Source: Actinomycetota bacterium
GTDB taxonomy: Bacteria > Actinomycetota > Acidimicrobiia > Acidimicrobiales > Ilumatobacteraceae
DNA: 5,762 nucleotides
Assembly: GCA_009705865.1 (NCBI GenBank)
Contig: WLSJ01000102.1
Span: 1 to 5,762, forward strand
Direction: 5' to 3'
A program made the translations under genes and the position numbers. This document shows positions 4,846-5,762 of the stretch, piece after piece; positions within the stretch are counted from its first letter, which is position 1; each line of letters begins with the position of its first letter. The notes beneath the pieces are model-generated. The model searched no databases, was not told where the DNA came from, and was given only the letters and a program-made list of their open reading frames with translations.

Positions 4846-5745
4846 ATTAGTGAAATAAAGATTCTCCTCTTCTACAAGTTCACGCCGTTAGTCGACCCTG
4901 ACGCGATTCGCTTGTGGCAACGCACCCTGTGCGAGAGTCTTGGTCTTAAGGGTCGCATCATCATTTCAAAGCACGGCATCAATGGCACCGTAGGTGGAGA
5001 ATTGGAAGCCATTAAGAGCTACCGACGCATTACACGTGAGTATCCGGGCTTTCACAACATTGACTGGAAATGGTCGGATGGAATCGGAGAAGATTTCCCT
5101 CGCCTTGCTATTCGAGTGCGTGACGAGATTGTCACTTTTGGTGTGCCAGATGAACTAATCGTTGATGAAAATGGTGTTGTCGGTGGTGGTGTGCATCTCA
5201 AACCGCATCAGGTTCATGCGCTTGTGGCAGAAAAAGGAGACGATGTTGTGTTCTTTGATGGCCGCAATGCATTTGAAGCACGAATCGGAAAATTCCGCAA
5301 TGCAATTGTGCCCGACACTCGTACGACTCCAGACTTCATTACTGAACTAGAGAGCGGCAAATACGATCATCTGAAAGACAAGCCGATTGTTACGTACTGC
5401 ACCGGAGGAATTCGCTGTGAAGTGCTTTCTGTCCTTATGAAAAACCGTGGGTTTAACGAGGTGTACCAAATGGATGGCGGCGTCGTTCGTTACGGTGAAA
5501 CCTTCAAGGACGATGGGCTATGGGACGGTTCTTTGTACGTCTTTGACCGTCGAATAAAAGTGGACTTTAGTAAAGACGCAAAAATTCTCGGCTCATGTCA
5601 ACATTGTGAAGGACCTAGTAACCAGTTCTACAACTGTGATGTCACCACATGTCGCGTACGCATCATTCTGTGCGACACCTGCGTTGAAGAGCTTCCTGGC
5701 ATTTTGTGCCCCGAATGCCTGCCAGCGCATTCAACAGACTTCTAG
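4846..5745 (+). CDS. trhO: tRNA uridine(34) hydroxylase TrhO (YceA/UPF0176 type, rhodanese domain), start anomalous
   Basis: TrhO hydroxylates wobble uridine 34 of tRNAs as the first step to 5-alkoxyuridine modifications. The conserved protein runs from ISEIKILLFYKFTPLVDPDAIRLWQRTLCESLG through SKHGINGTVGGEL, WSDGIGEDFPRL and FFDGRNAFEARIGKF to the rhodanese loop YCTGGIRCE (active-site Cys codon at 5398-5400). It ends in a zinc-type tail with eight cysteines (CxxC, CxxxxC, CxxC, CxxC). About 299 aa is normal for the short form of the family. No ATG, GTG or TTG precedes the conserved KILLFYKF segment in frame after the SDR stop at 4786-4788. The first ordinary in-frame start is TTG 4912, which would remove about 20 conserved residues. 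I give ATT 4846 as a provisional start; GTG 4850 plus one missing A in the AAA at 4853-4855 is the main alternative. No Shine-Dalgarno is visible. The role is housekeeping, in the cytoplasm. Confidence 0.9.
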   Translation: MSEIKILLFYKFTPLVDPDAIRLWQRTLCESLGLKGRIIISKHGINGTVGGELEAIKSYRRITREYPGFHNIDWKWSDGIGEDFPRLAIRVRDEIVTFGVPDELIVDENGVVGGGVHLKPHQVHALVAEKGDDVVFFDGRNAFEARIGKFRNAIVPDTRTTPDFITELESGKYDHLKDKPIVTYCTGGIRCEVLSVLMKNRGFNEVYQMDGGVVRYGETFKDDGLWDGSLYVFDRRIKVDFSKDAKILGSCQHCEGPSNQFYNCDVTTCRVRIILCDTCVEELPGILCPECLPAHSTDF

Positions 5746-5762
5746 AGGCGACGCAGGGAATC

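Noticed and set aside
5746..5762. Sequence after the trhO stop
   Set aside because: Only 17 bases remain; no gene start, terminator or repeat can be supported.

Overview
The window is ordinary bacterial chromosome with tightly packed genes, base composition near half G+C by eye, and mostly purine-rich ribosome binding sites. The TrhO-like protein has the short actinobacterial-style form. The mix of acyl-CoA synthetase, large cyclase-family hydrolase, SMP-30 protein and several SDR enzymes would fit an aerobic Actinomycetota, perhaps an environmental Acidimicrobiia-like lineage. That placement is inference from gene style only; no marker gene is present.

Layout. Positions 1-711 (minus) hold the N-terminal 237 codons of a fatty-acyl-CoA synthetase/AMP-ligase that runs off the left edge. 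Just upstream of it, 16 bp away and on the same strand, is a cyclase-family metal-dependent hydrolase (728-1684). These two look like one transcript. A 204-bp divergent intergenic region (1697-1900) with several small palindromes separates them from a plus-strand SMP-30/gluconolactonase-type protein (1901-2824). That gene converges, with only 6 bp between stop codons, on a minus-strand reductase of the progesterone 5-beta-reductase/iridoid synthase-like (PRISE) atypical SDR group (2831-3934). A second divergent region leads to a classical SDR (4039-4788). A 57-bp gap with a repeated CGTCACAC element leads to trhO, a tRNA U34 hydroxylase of the rhodanese superfamily (conserved coding from about 4846 to 5745).

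How the genes may work together. The first five genes all encode small-molecule enzymes: enone/carbonyl reductase, alcohol dehydrogenase-type SDR, lactonase-type beta-propeller, cyclase-type hydrolase and CoA ligase. A plausible reading is a catabolic neighbourhood for a cyclic ketone, terpenoid, steroid or lactone-like carboxylic compound: redox change, ring or lactone hydrolysis, then CoA activation. This is inference from family membership; no substrate can be read from the sequence. trhO is housekeeping tRNA modification and probably unrelated.

The two most unusual points are a perfect 15-bp inverted repeat (7-nt loop) inside the first codons of the acyl-CoA synthetase, and the absence of any normal start codon for the conserved N-terminus of trhO. 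There a single missing A, or a non-canonical ATT start, would explain the sequence. I see no tRNA or rRNA gene, CRISPR array, insertion sequence, phage gene or origin.
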